Source: Micromonospora radicis
GTDB taxonomy: Bacteria; Actinomycetota; Actinomycetes; Mycobacteriales; Micromonosporaceae
Assembly: GCF_003583405.1 (NCBI RefSeq)
Contig: NZ_QXEC01000021.1
Coordinates: forward strand, 1 to 64,000
Length of the DNA: 64,000 nucleotides
Direction of reading: 5' to 3'
Position numbers and translations under genes: made by a program. Below are positions 1 through 8,655 of this stretch, piece by piece; the stretch's first letter is position 1, and every line of letters starts with the position of its first letter. Under the pieces are notes generated by a model that was not told the origin of the DNA, made no database searches, and worked only from the letters and a program-made list of their open reading frames with translations.

Positions 1-2217
1 CGGGTGGCCCGGGAGGTCGGCATCGAGGGCAAGTTGGGTGGTCAGGCCCAGGTGAAGGGGGTCTCCGGCACCTGGCGCGACCTCACCGAGAACGTCAACC
101 AGCTCGCCTCCACGCTGACTACCCAGCTGCGGGCTATCGCCCAGGTCTCGACGTCGGTGACCCGGGGTGACCTGACCCAGCGGATCGCCGTGAAGGCGCA
201 GGGCGAGGTCGCCGAGCTGAAGGACAACATCAACCAGATGATCGTCACCCTGCGGGAGACCACCCACAAGAACGCCGAACAGGGCTGGCTCGACTCCAAC
301 CTGGCCCGCATCGGCGGTCTGTTGCAGGGCCAGCGCGACCTCGGCGAGGTCTGCCGGATGATCATGCAGGAGGTGACTCCGCTGGTCGACGCGCAACTCG
401 GCGCGTTCTTCCTGGCGGACAACTCCGACGGGGTGATGCGGCTGCGGCTGACCGCCTCGTACGGCTACGTGTCCCGGGGGCACGAGGTCACCTTCGGGCC
501 GGGCGAGGGGCTGGTCGGGCAGACCGCGCTGTCCCGGCGCACCATAAGGGTCGGCGCCGTACCGGACGGGCGGATCACGCTGCGTTCCGGACTGGCCGAC
601 ACGCCGCCCGCCGACCTGGTCGTACTTCCGGTCCTCTTCGAGGGCGAGTTGCTCGGCGTGATCGAGTTCGCCAGCGCGACGCCCTTCTCCGAGTTGCACC
701 TGTCCTTCCTCGAGCGACTGGTCGCCACCATCGGCATCGCGGTCAACACCATCCAGGCCAACCGGCGTACCGAGGAGTTGCTCGCCCAGTCCCAGCGGCT
801 CGCCCACGAGCTGCAGGAACAATCCGCGGAGCTGCAACGCACCAACGCCGAACTGGAGGAGAAGGCGACGCTGCTGTCGGAGCAGAAGGGCAACATCGAG
901 ACCAAGAACCGGGAGATCGAACTGGCCCGGCTCGGTCTGGAGGAGAAGGCGCAGCAGCTCACCCGGGCCTCGGCGTACAAGTCGGAGTTCCTGGCGAACA
1001 TGAGCCACGAACTGCGTACGCCACTGAACTCGCTGCTGCTGCTGGCCCGGCTGCTGGCCGAGAACTCGGAGCGCAACCTGACCCCGAAACAGACCGAGTT
1101 CGCCCGGACGATCCACAGCGCCGGCTCGGACCTGCTGTCGCTCATCGACGACATCCTCGACCTGTCGAAGATCGAGGCAGGGCGGATGGACGTGGAACCG
1201 ACCGAGGTCCGGTTCGCGGAGATCCGCAGCTACGTCGAGCAGGCCTTCGCCCCGCAGGCCGAGGAGAAGGGCCTCGACTTCCAGGTACGGATCGGCAAGG
1301 ATCTGCCACCGGCGGTGGTCACCGACGCCCAGCGGCTCCAGCAGATCCTGCGCAACCTGCTCTCCAACGCGGTCAAGTTCACCGACAACGGTGCGGTGAC
1401 CCTGCGGATCTCCCGCGCCCCGGAGAACGTGGTCTTCGACGTACCGGCGTTGACCAACGCCCGGCAGGCCATCGCCTTCACGGTGATCGACACCGGGATC
1501 GGCATCTCCGACGACAAGTTGTCGCTGATCTTCGAGGCGTTCCAACAGGCGGACGGCACGACCAGCCGTCGGTACGGCGGCACCGGGCTGGGCCTGTCCA
1601 TCAGCCGGGATCTGGCCCGGCTGATCGGCGGCACGATCACCGTCACCTCGGCACCCGGTCAGGGTTCGACCTTCACCCTCTACCTGCCCGACGTACTGGC
1701 GCCGGACGCCGTGGTCGCGCCCGCGGCGCCGTCGCCGCAGCGCGCCGGCCTGCCGTCGTCGCTGCTGATGCCGCCGGTGGAGTTGCTGCCGCAACGGCCG
1801 GAGGCACCGCAGACCCGCCAGCTGGACGGTGCCACCGTGTTGATCGTCGACGACGACGTGCGCAACGTGTTCGCCCTGACCAGCGCGCTGGAGCTGCACG
1901 GCATGACGGTGCTGTACGCGGACAACGGCAGCGACGGCGTACGCCTGCTGGCCGAACACCCGGAGGTCGACATCGTGCTGATGGACGCGATGATGCCCGA
2001 CCAGGACGGGTACGAGACGACCCGGCAGATCCGCCGTAACCACCGCTTCGCGGACCTGCCCATCGTCTTCCTGACCGCCAAGGCGATGCCCGGTGACCGG
2101 GAGTCGGCGATAGCCGCCGGGGCCAGCGACTACATCACCAAGCCGGTCGACCTGGACGAGCTGATCGAGCTGATGTCGTCCTGGATCAGTGGCAGCCGTA
2201 CTGAGGAGGGCTCGTGA
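1..2217 (+). CDS. Hybrid sensor histidine kinase/response regulator, 5'-truncated by the window edge
   Basis: The reading frame is open from the first base, so the true start is upstream and only the C-terminal 739 residues are seen. Residues are counted here from the GTG at position 4. They show a HAMP-like segment (about 20-85), a GAF domain (about 95-255), a coiled coil (about 260-325), a HisKA box with phospho-acceptor His335 in SHELRTP, and an HATPase domain with DTGIGI and GGTGLGLS. A C-terminal receiver domain (about 613-730) carries the LMDAMMP aspartate and the TAKA and KPVD motifs. The family usually has several HAMP repeats, which would lie upstream. The stop overlaps the next response regulator by four bases (GTGA), so the two are probably one signalling pair. 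The stimulus is unknown. Confidence 0.93.
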   Translation, partial: RVAREVGIEGKLGGQAQVKGVSGTWRDLTENVNQLASTLTTQLRAIAQVSTSVTRGDLTQRIAVKAQGEVAELKDNINQMIVTLRETTHKNAEQGWLDSNLARIGGLLQGQRDLGEVCRMIMQEVTPLVDAQLGAFFLADNSDGVMRLRLTASYGYVSRGHEVTFGPGEGLVGQTALSRRTIRVGAVPDGRITLRSGLADTPPADLVVLPVLFEGELLGVIEFASATPFSELHLSFLERLVATIGIAVNTIQANRRTEELLAQSQRLAHELQEQSAELQRTNAELEEKATLLSEQKGNIETKNREIELARLGLEEKAQQLTRASAYKSEFLANMSHELRTPLNSLLLLARLLAENSERNLTPKQTEFARTIHSAGSDLLSLIDDILDLSKIEAGRMDVEPTEVRFAEIRSYVEQAFAPQAEEKGLDFQVRIGKDLPPAVVTDAQRLQQILRNLLSNAVKFTDNGAVTLRISRAPENVVFDVPALTNARQAIAFTVIDTGIGISDDKLSLIFEAFQQADGTTSRRYGGTGLGLSISRDLARLIGGTITVTSAPGQGSTFTLYLPDVLAPDAVVAPAAPSPQRAGLPSSLLMPPVELLPQRPEAPQTRQLDGATVLIVDDDVRNVFALTSALELHGMTVLYADNGSDGVRLLAEHPEVDIVLMDAMMPDQDGYETTRQIRRNHRFADLPIVFLTAKAMPGDRESAIAAGASDYITKPVDLDELIELMSSWISGSRTEEGS

Positions 2218-2777
2218 CGCAGGTGGCGAAGGCGCTGCTGGTCGATGACCGCCGGGAGAACCTGATGGCCCTGGAGGCGATCCTCCAGGGGCTGCCGGTG
2301 CAGTCGGTCGCGGTGGAGAGCGGCGAAGCCGCACTGAAGCAGCTGCTGGTCGACGACTTCGCGGTGATCCTGCTGGACGCGCAGATGCCGGACATGGACG
2401 GCTTCGAGACGGCCAGTCACATCAAGCGGCGGGAGCGTACCCGGCACGTACCGATCATCTTCCTGACCGCCGCCGACCGGGACGCCCAACTGGCCCTGCG
2501 CGGCTACGCGGTCGGTGCGGTCGACTACCTGACCAAGCCGTTCGACCCCTGGGTGCTGCGGGCCAAGGTGTCCGTCTTCGTCGAGCTGTGGACCAAGACC
2601 CGGCAGTTGGCCGCCCAGTCCGAGATGGTGCGGGAACGCGACGCCCAATGGCGCCTGCTCACCGACGCCGTGGACGAGGCCACCACCCTGCTCCGTGCCG
2701 CCGAGGAGAATCCCGACGCCGTCCCCCGCGCCCTCTCCACCCTCGAACAAGCCCGTTGGGGCCCCACCCCCGACTAA
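2214..2777 (+). CDS. Response regulator, stand-alone receiver domain with C-terminal helical tail
   Basis: This 187-residue protein starts at a GTG overlapping the kinase stop. Residues 4-120 form one receiver domain, with the acidic pair in LLVDDRREN, the phospho-acceptor Asp in LLDAQMPDMDG, the TAA switch residue and the Lys of YLTKPFD. Residues about 125-187 are a charged, probably helical tail without a recognisable DNA-binding or enzymatic output domain. It is therefore more likely a phosphorelay intermediate or protein-interaction regulator than a transcription factor. Overlap with the hybrid kinase supports functional pairing; the output target cannot be read from the sequence. Confidence 0.9.
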   Translation: MTQVAKALLVDDRRENLMALEAILQGLPVQSVAVESGEAALKQLLVDDFAVILLDAQMPDMDGFETASHIKRRERTRHVPIIFLTAADRDAQLALRGYAVGAVDYLTKPFDPWVLRAKVSVFVELWTKTRQLAAQSEMVRERDAQWRLLTDAVDEATTLLRAAEENPDAVPRALSTLEQARWGPTPD

Positions 2778-2848
2778 CCCCACGCACCCCCACCTACCCC
2801 ACCCCTGTCCCGCCCGTGCGCTCCGCCTCACGTGCCCGCGCGTCACGC

Positions 2849-2916
2849 GATCTCGCACTTACGGTCGGGGTAAAGCGTCACAAACAGTGCATATGGGCGA
2901 CCGGAAGTGCAAGATC
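2849..2916. repeat. Dispersed palindromic repeat, family A, copy 1
   Basis: The arms GATCTCGCACTTACGGTCG (2849-2867) and CGACCGGAAGTGCAAGATC (2898-2916) are inverted repeats matching at 17 of 19 positions, separated by 30 bases. The loop shares words with the copy at 30980-31046. It lies between the response regulator and the convergent STAS gene, where it could also act as a bidirectional terminator. Confidence 0.8.
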
Positions 2917-2971
2917 TGTGCCTGCCGGTGCCGGTGCCGGCGTGGCGCTTGGGGCGCGGAGAGGGTGGGGG

Positions 2972-3307
2972 CTAGGGCGTGGGGGCGTCGTTGCGGATCA
3001 TCAGGGCGCTGCGCAGGCCGGTGATGTCCAGGACGCGGAGCAGGAACTCGCCGACGTTGGTCAGGACGAGCAGGCTCTGGGCGTGACTGGCCTTGCGGCT
3101 CAGCACCACCAGCGTGCCGAGCCCCTGTGAGTCGCAGAAGGTGACCCCGCCCAGGTCGAGCACGATGCGGGGCGGCGGCTCGGTGAGTACCTCGTTGACG
3201 ACGGTCGACAGCTGGGCGGCCGTGAGCATGTCGATCTCACCGGCGAGGCGTAGGACTGCTTCGTCGCCCGTTCGGTGTACGGTGATGGACAGTTCGGCAC
3301 GATCCAC
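2972..3307 (-). CDS. STAS-domain protein (anti-sigma factor antagonist-like)
   Basis: This 111-residue protein is essentially one STAS domain of the SpoIIAA/RsbV type. The phosphorylatable site is in FCDSQGLG (Ser60), followed by the usual hydrophobic helix. In this family an unphosphorylated antagonist binds an anti-sigma kinase and frees a sigma factor; phosphorylation of the serine switches it off. No anti-sigma kinase or sigma factor lies next to it, so its partners must be elsewhere. It converges on the preceding two-component genes, with a palindromic repeat between. Family assignment is firm, pathway unknown. Confidence 0.88.
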   Translation of the reverse strand: MDRAELSITVHRTGDEAVLRLAGEIDMLTAAQLSTVVNEVLTEPPPRIVLDLGGVTFCDSQGLGTLVVLSRKASHAQSLLVLTNVGEFLLRVLDITGLRSALMIRNDAPTP

Positions 3308-3447
3308 CGGGTCAGCCTATCGCGATCTCGACCTCCCGGCCTGCCGAGGCGAGCCGTATCCGAGCAGCGTGCCGCAGGGTGAGCCGGGTAACCCCGTTCC
3401 GGGGTGGCTGCCGGTCCACCAACGGGCGCTGACACAATGGCGGCATC

Positions 3448-4785
3448 GTGACCGAGGTGTACTCTGCCGGATCCGACCGTTACCCGGTCGATGCGCCGGC
3501 CTCAGCGGCCCTGTTCGACCGCGCTCGCGCCATCGTGCCGGGCGGGGTGAACTCTCCCGTGCGTGCCTTCCGGGCGGTCGGGGGCACACCCCGTTTCATG
3601 GTCCGCGGTGAGGGGCCCTGGCTGTACGACGCCGACGGGCGGCGCTACGTCGACCTGGTCTGCTCCTGGGGTCCGCTGATCCTGGGCCACGCCCATCCCG
3701 AGGTGGTCGCGGCGGTTCAGGCCGCCGCCGCCAACGGCACCAGCTTCGGTACGCCGACGCCGGGTGAGGTCGAGCTGGCCGCCGAGATCGTCGAGCGTAC
3801 GCCGGTGGAGCAGGTCCGGCTGGTCAACTCGGGCACCGAGGCGACCATGTCGGCGATCCGGCTGGCCCGTGGCTTCACCGGCCGGTCGAAGATCATCAAG
3901 TTTGCCGGTTGCTACCACGGGCACGTGGACGCGCTGCTCGCCGCCGCCGGCTCCGGGGTGGCCACTCTCGGCCTGCCCGACTCGCCCGGTGTCACCGGCG
4001 CGGCGGCGGGCGAGACCATCGTGTTGCCGTACAACGACATCGCCGCGGTCGAGGCGGCGTTCGCGGCCGAGGGCCAGCACATCGCCGCGGTGATCACCGA
4101 GGCGGCGCCCGGGAACATGGGCGTGGTGGCGCCCCGCGACGGCTTCAACGGGCAGTTGGCGCGGATCGCGCACGCGTACGGCGCGCTGCTCGTCGTCGAC
4201 GAGGTGATGACTGGCTTCCGGGTCTCCCGCGCCGGCTGGCACGGACTCGATCCGGTCGACGCGGACCTGTGGACGTACGGCAAGGTCATGGGTGGTGGGC
4301 TGCCCGCCGCGGCGTTCGGCGGGCGCGCGGAGATCATGTCGCGGCTGGCCCCGGCCGGACCGGTCTACCAGGCCGGCACCCTCTCCGGTAACCCGCTCGC
4401 CTGCGCGGCCGGGCTGACCACGCTGCGGTTGGCCGACGACGCGCTCTACCGCAAGCTGGACGACACCGCCGCCGTCGTGGGCAAGCTCGCCGCCGACGCG
4501 CTGGCCGCCGCCGGTGTCCCGCACCGGCTGTCGTACGCGGGCAGCATGTTCTCGATCTTCTTCACCGACGCCGACGTGGTCGACTACGACAGCGCCCGCA
4601 CCCAGCAGGTGCCCGCGTTCAAGGCGTTCTTCCACGCGATGCTCTCGGCCGGGGTGTACCTCCCGCCGAGCGCGTTCGAGTCCTGGTTCGTTTCGGCGGC
4701 GATCGACGACGCCGCCCTGGAACAGATCGCCGTCGCCCTGCCGGCGGCGGCCAACGCGGCAGCAGCGGCAGGCACAGGGGGGTAG
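3448..4785 (+). CDS. hemL: Glutamate-1-semialdehyde 2,1-aminomutase
   Basis: This enzyme converts glutamate-1-semialdehyde into 5-aminolevulinate in the C5 route to haem and other tetrapyrroles. The 445 residues match the family length. The class III aminotransferase fold is marked by RAIVPGGVNSPVRAF near the N-terminus, NSGTEATMSAIRLAR, the LLVVDEVMTGFR aspartate segment, and the PLP lysine in YGKVMGGGLPAAAFGG (Lys279). A GTG start is used. It stands directly before the phosphatase and cytochrome c maturation genes, which fits supply of haem for cytochromes. The following spacer holds a duplicated 47-bp repeat. Confidence 0.96.
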   Translation: MTEVYSAGSDRYPVDAPASAALFDRARAIVPGGVNSPVRAFRAVGGTPRFMVRGEGPWLYDADGRRYVDLVCSWGPLILGHAHPEVVAAVQAAAANGTSFGTPTPGEVELAAEIVERTPVEQVRLVNSGTEATMSAIRLARGFTGRSKIIKFAGCYHGHVDALLAAAGSGVATLGLPDSPGVTGAAAGETIVLPYNDIAAVEAAFAAEGQHIAAVITEAAPGNMGVVAPRDGFNGQLARIAHAYGALLVVDEVMTGFRVSRAGWHGLDPVDADLWTYGKVMGGGLPAAAFGGRAEIMSRLAPAGPVYQAGTLSGNPLACAAGLTTLRLADDALYRKLDDTAAVVGKLAADALAAAGVPHRLSYAGSMFSIFFTDADVVDYDSARTQQVPAFKAFFHAMLSAGVYLPPSAFESWFVSAAIDDAALEQIAVALPAAANAAAAAGTGG

Positions 4786-4787
4786 CG

Positions 4788-4894
4788 GTGAGCGCGAGGA
4801 GTGAGCCGGTCTTGCGAGCCCCGCAGTCGCGAACGAAGGGGGCGCGGGTGAGCGCGAGGAGTGAGCCGGTCTTGCGAGCCCCGCAGTCGCGAAC
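4788..4894 (+). repeat. Two perfect copies of a 47-bp intergenic repeat at 60-bp period
   Basis: Positions 4788-4834 and 4848-4894 are identical over 47 bases (beginning GTGAGCGCGAGGAGTGAG and ending CCCCGCAGTCGCGAAC). They fill the spacer between hemL and the next gene. A 22-base fragment with the same TGCGAGCCCCGCAG core recurs at 40777-40798, just before paaC. Confidence 0.9.
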
Positions 4895-4909
4895 AGAGGG
4901 GACACAGCG

Positions 4910-5557
4910 GTGAGTAAGACGGTGGTCCACGTGCTTCGGCACGGCGAGGTGCACAACCCGGACGGCATTCTCTACGGCCGACTGCCCGGGTTCCGGCTCA
5001 GCGAACTGGGCGTCCAGATGGCCAAGGCCGCCGCGCAGGGGCTCGCCGCCCGGGAGGTCGTGCACGTGGTGGCCAGCCCGCTGGAACGTGCCCAGCAGAC
5101 CGCCGAGCCGATCGCCGCACAGTTCGGGCTGCCCGTCGGGGTGGACGAGCGGCTCATCGAGAGCGCCAACTGGTTCGAGGGCAAGCGGGTCTCGCCTGGT
5201 GACGGCTCGTTCCGGGATCCGCGCAACTGGTGGGTGCTCCGCGACCCGGTGACCCCCTCCTGGGGCGAGGCGTACCGGGCGATCGCGGAACGGATGTTCG
5301 CCGCGCTGCACGCCGCCCGGGTCGCCGCCGAGGGCCGCGAGGCCGTCCTGGTCTCCCACCAGTTGCCGATCTGGACGCTGCGCCGGCACGTCGAACGTAA
5401 GCGGCTCTGGCACGATCCGCGCCGCCGTCAGTGCTCGCTGGCCTCCCTCACCACGTTCCACTTCGACGGCGCCAAGATCGTCGGCATCGGCTACTCCGAA
5501 CCGGCCGCACACCTGGTGGCGATGTCGCCGACCGCGCGGACCGCCAAGGGGGCCTGA
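4910..5557 (+). CDS. Histidine phosphatase family protein (phosphoglycerate mutase-like)
   Basis: The 215-residue protein belongs to the histidine phosphatase superfamily. The catalytic motif VLRHGEVHNPDG places the phospho-accepting His at residue 11, and a second conserved His is in LVSHQLPIW near residue 149. The ASPLERAQQTAEPIA segment is also typical. The true substrate is not evident; members range from phosphoglycerate mutases to small-molecule or protein phosphatases. The gene begins at a GTG just after a duplicated repeat and ends one base before the thioredoxin-like gene, so it is probably co-transcribed with hemL and the cytochrome c maturation genes, although no role there is established. 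Confidence 0.9.
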   Translation: MSKTVVHVLRHGEVHNPDGILYGRLPGFRLSELGVQMAKAAAQGLAAREVVHVVASPLERAQQTAEPIAAQFGLPVGVDERLIESANWFEGKRVSPGDGSFRDPRNWWVLRDPVTPSWGEAYRAIAERMFAALHAARVAAEGREAVLVSHQLPIWTLRRHVERKRLWHDPRRRQCSLASLTTFHFDGAKIVGIGYSEPAAHLVAMSPTARTAKGA

Positions 5558-5558
5558 G

Positions 5559-6134
5559 ATGGCCGCCCCGAGATGGGTTCTGGGACTGCTCGCGGTGACC
5601 GCGGCGGCAGCCCTGACCGGCTGCACCGGCGGGGGCCGGGAGGCGGCCTGCGACACCACCGGCGGCATCGTCGAGTGCACACCGGAGCAACGCTCCGCCG
5701 CCCCCGGGATCGCCGGTCAGCTGCTCACCGGCGAGGACTACGACGTGGCCGGCCAGCGTGGCCAGGTCGTCGTGGTCAACTTCTGGGGCTCCTGGTGCGC
5801 GCCCTGCCGGGCCGAGGCCGACGACCTGGAGAACACCTACCAGGCGACCAAGGACTCCGGGGTGACCTTCCTCGGCATCAACGTGCAGGACAGCCGGGAC
5901 AAGGCGATCGCCTTCGAGGAGGCGTACGGGGTCAGCTATCCCAGCATCTTCGACCCGGGCAGTCGGCTGGCCCTGGCCATGGACATCCCGCCGAACACCA
6001 TCCCAGCCACCGTCGTACTCGACCGGGAGGGTCGGATCGCGGTGGTGATCCGGGCGGCGGTACGGCAGGAGGGCCTGCAACCCATCGTCGAGCGGATCGC
6101 CGCGGAGTCGCCCGCGTCGTCCGGCGAACGCTGA
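5559..6134 (+). CDS. TlpA/ResA-like thiol-disulfide oxidoreductase, predicted lipoprotein
   Basis: This 191-residue protein has a short N-terminal hydrophobic segment ending in the lipobox LTGC (Cys22), so it is probably lipid-anchored outside the membrane. The thioredoxin fold carries the redox pair WCAPC (Cys80 and Cys83) and the cis-Pro region IPATVVLD. In system II cytochrome c maturation, such proteins reduce the CxxCH cysteines of apocytochrome c before haem attachment, fed with electrons by CcdA. The next three genes are ccdA, resB and ccsB, each overlapping its predecessor, which makes this role very likely here. Confidence 0.93.
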   Translation: MAAPRWVLGLLAVTAAAALTGCTGGGREAACDTTGGIVECTPEQRSAAPGIAGQLLTGEDYDVAGQRGQVVVVNFWGSWCAPCRAEADDLENTYQATKDSGVTFLGINVQDSRDKAIAFEEAYGVSYPSIFDPGSRLALAMDIPPNTIPATVVLDREGRIAVVIRAAVRQEGLQPIVERIAAESPASSGER

Positions 6135-7012
6135 TGGGCGAGACCTTCGGGCAGCTCGCCGTCTCCGGCCCACTGCTGTTCGCGGTGGGCGCGGCGGCCC
6201 TGGCCGGGCTGGTCAGCTTCCTGTCGCCGTGCGTGCTGCCGCTGATGCCCGGCTACCTCTCCTACGTCACCGGCCTCGCCGGCACCGACCTCGAAGGCCG
6301 CGGGGAAGGCAGGGGCCCGGGGTCGACCCCGGCGGCGGAGGGGGCTCCGGCCGCCACCACGACCAGTACGACGGGCGGCGGCGTCGGCACCGTTGCACGG
6401 GAGGTACGTCCCAAGGTCGGCGCGGCGGTGAAGGGCCGGGTGCTCCTCGGCACGCTGCTCTTCGTCGCCGGCTTCACCGTCGTCTTCGTCTCCACCGCGA
6501 TCCTGTTCAGCACCATCGGCCGGGTCTTCTTCGACTACAAGCGGCCGTTGGAGATCGTCGTCGGCGGGCTCGTGGTGCTGCTCGGGCTGGGCTATCTCGG
6601 CGTACTGCCCGGGCTGCAGCGCGAACTGCGGATCAACCGGTTGCCCTCGGCCGGCCTGCTCGGCGCACCCGTACTCGGTGCGGTGTTCGCGCTGACCTGG
6701 GTGCCCTGCACCGGGCCCACCCTGGCCGCGGTGCTCGGCATGGCCGCCACCAGTGGGCAGACCGACCGGGCGGTGGTGCTGGCCGTGGCGTACTGCCTCG
6801 GGCTGGGGATTCCGTTCGTCGTCTTCGGGTTGGGCTTCAACCGGCTGCTCGGGGTGTTCCGCGCGATCCGGCGCAACAGCCGCTGGGTCACCCGGATCGG
6901 CGGCGTACTGCTGGTCGTGATCGGGCTGGCGCTGGTCACCGGCGGCTGGACCAACATCGTGATCTGGCTGCAGACCACCATCGGAGTAGGCGATTTCCAG
7001 GTGAGCATCTGA
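6134..7012 (+). CDS. ccdA: Cytochrome c biogenesis protein CcdA (DsbD-like membrane thiol transporter)
   Basis: The 292-residue polytopic protein passes reducing equivalents from cytoplasmic thioredoxin across the membrane to the ResA-like protein. The two functional cysteines lie in FLSPCVLPLMPGY (N-terminal) and WVPCTGPTLAA (centre). About six membrane segments are visible. The first loop is enlarged by a Gly/Thr/Ala-rich hydrophilic insert (about residues 55-95), longer than in compact CcdA proteins. The ATG start shares one base with the upstream TGA, which fixes the start; the frame is open further upstream only by chance. Its stop overlaps resB the same way. Confidence 0.93.
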   Translation: MGETFGQLAVSGPLLFAVGAAALAGLVSFLSPCVLPLMPGYLSYVTGLAGTDLEGRGEGRGPGSTPAAEGAPAATTTSTTGGGVGTVAREVRPKVGAAVKGRVLLGTLLFVAGFTVVFVSTAILFSTIGRVFFDYKRPLEIVVGGLVVLLGLGYLGVLPGLQRELRINRLPSAGLLGAPVLGAVFALTWVPCTGPTLAAVLGMAATSGQTDRAVVLAVAYCLGLGIPFVVFGLGFNRLLGVFRAIRRNSRWVTRIGGVLLVVIGLALVTGGWTNIVIWLQTTIGVGDFQVSI

Positions 7013-8655
7013 TGACCGCTGTCGACCAGCGGCCGGTTCCGGCACCGGCCGAGCCGCCCCGGCGGCGCCCCAACCCGCTGCTGGCCCTGTTGCGCAACTC
7101 GTGGCGGCAGCTGACCAGTATGCGTACCGCGTTGGTGTTGCTCTTCCTGCTCGCGGTCGCCGCCATTCCGGGTTCCGTGCTGCCGCAGCGCGGCGTCAAC
7201 CCGGAGGACGTCCGCGACTTCTTCACCGCGTACCCCGAGCTGGCGCCGTGGCTGGACCGGATCGGTGCGTTCGAGGCGTTCAGTTCGGTCTGGTTCTCCG
7301 CGATCTACCTGCTGCTGTTCACCTCGCTGATCGGGTGCATCACACCCCGGCTGGTCGATCACGTCCGGGCGCTGCGGTCCCGGCCGCCGGCCGTACCGAA
7401 GCGGTTGAGCCGGCTGCCGCAGCACACGGTGGTGCCCGCGCCGGACGGCGGCGTGGCGGCGATCGCCGAGACGCTGCGCCGTCGTCGGTGGCGGGTGGTG
7501 GTCCGCGGCGACGAGGTCTCCGCCGAGAAGGGGTACCTCAAGGAGACCGGCAATCTGATCTTCCACAGCTCGATGGTGCTGTTGCTGATCGGTGTCGCGC
7601 TCGGTTCGTGGTACGGCTGGAGCGGCAACCGGCTGCTCGTCGCCGGCGCCGACCACGTCTTCTGCAACACCCGCCAGCAGTACGCCGAGGCGAAGCTCGG
7701 CCCGCGCGTCGGCGACGACCTGCCCCGGTTCTGCATGCAACTGGACGAGTTCGACGCCCGCTTCCTGCCGACCGGTCAGCCGTCGTACTACCAGGCGAAG
7801 GTGACCGTGGACGAGAACGGCGGCGCGCCGCGGGCGGCGGAGTTCTCGGTCAACTCGCCGCTGCGCCTCGACGGTGCGAACGTCTACCTGCTCGGGCACG
7901 GGTACGCCCCGGTGATCCGCTACACCGACCGGTACGGCCGCAGCCAGACCAGTGCCGTGCCGTTCCTGGGCACCGGCGACATGGGGCTGACCAGCGAAGG
8001 GCTGGCCGCCTTCCCGGACGCGAACGTCGACCCGGCGACCGGCGAGCGCAATCGGGAGCTGCAGGTGGCCTTCGACGGCCTGTACCTGCCGACCGCGCCG
8101 CAGCAGGGACCGTTCACCCGCTCGGAACACCCGACCGAGCAGAACCCGCTGCTCGGCCTGGTGGCCTACCAGGGCAACCTCGGCCTGGACGCCGGTATCC
8201 CCGGTTCGGTGTACCAGCTCGACCAACGCCAGGTACGCAACGGGCGACTCACCGAGATCGGCTCGCGCGAGCTGCGGGTGGGAGAGAGCTGGACCCTCGA
8301 CGACGGCAGCAAGGTCGAGTTCCTGGGCTCCGAGCCGTACATCGTGCTGTCGGTGCGCTACGACCCGGGTACGAACCTGCTGCTGATCAGCTCGGTCGGC
8401 CTGGTGCTGGGGCTGATGGGCTCGCTGTTCGTCCGGCGACGCCGGGTCTTCGTCCGACTGCTGCCGACGGGCTCGGCCGACCCCGCGAACGGATCTCCGA
8501 CGGGCGGTAGTAGTTTGGTCGAGGTGGGCGGTCTACCGCGTACCGAACATCCCGGGTTCGCCGACGAGTTCGCTCAACTCGTGGCGGCGTTGCGGGACGA
8601 CCGGCCGGCCGGCAAGACCGACGACGCTCCCGCCGCGCGAGAAGGAGCCGAGTGA
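7012..8655 (+). CDS. resB: Cytochrome c biogenesis protein ResB (haem-delivery/ligation partner)
   Basis: This 547-residue protein is ResB of system II. With CcsB/ResC it exports haem and ligates it to apocytochrome c. Three N-terminal membrane helices (about 39-57, 96-115 and 183-203), a large extracytoplasmic domain of some 250 residues and one C-terminal helix (about 455-475) match the family. The ATG shares one base with the ccdA stop, and the frame upstream of it is a shadow of ccdA. The last 60 residues are a hydrophilic cytoplasmic tail. The gene is within a tightly coupled four-gene operon. Confidence 0.93.
   Translation: MTAVDQRPVPAPAEPPRRRPNPLLALLRNSWRQLTSMRTALVLLFLLAVAAIPGSVLPQRGVNPEDVRDFFTAYPELAPWLDRIGAFEAFSSVWFSAIYLLLFTSLIGCITPRLVDHVRALRSRPPAVPKRLSRLPQHTVVPAPDGGVAAIAETLRRRRWRVVVRGDEVSAEKGYLKETGNLIFHSSMVLLLIGVALGSWYGWSGNRLLVAGADHVFCNTRQQYAEAKLGPRVGDDLPRFCMQLDEFDARFLPTGQPSYYQAKVTVDENGGAPRAAEFSVNSPLRLDGANVYLLGHGYAPVIRYTDRYGRSQTSAVPFLGTGDMGLTSEGLAAFPDANVDPATGERNRELQVAFDGLYLPTAPQQGPFTRSEHPTEQNPLLGLVAYQGNLGLDAGIPGSVYQLDQRQVRNGRLTEIGSRELRVGESWTLDDGSKVEFLGSEPYIVLSVRYDPGTNLLLISSVGLVLGLMGSLFVRRRRVFVRLLPTGSADPANGSPTGGSSLVEVGGLPRTEHPGFADEFAQLVAALRDDRPAGKTDDAPAAREGAE

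Noticed and set aside
3502..4968. 488-codon minus-strand frame across hemL
   Set aside because: Antisense to hemL, rich in Arg/Gly/His with no domain.
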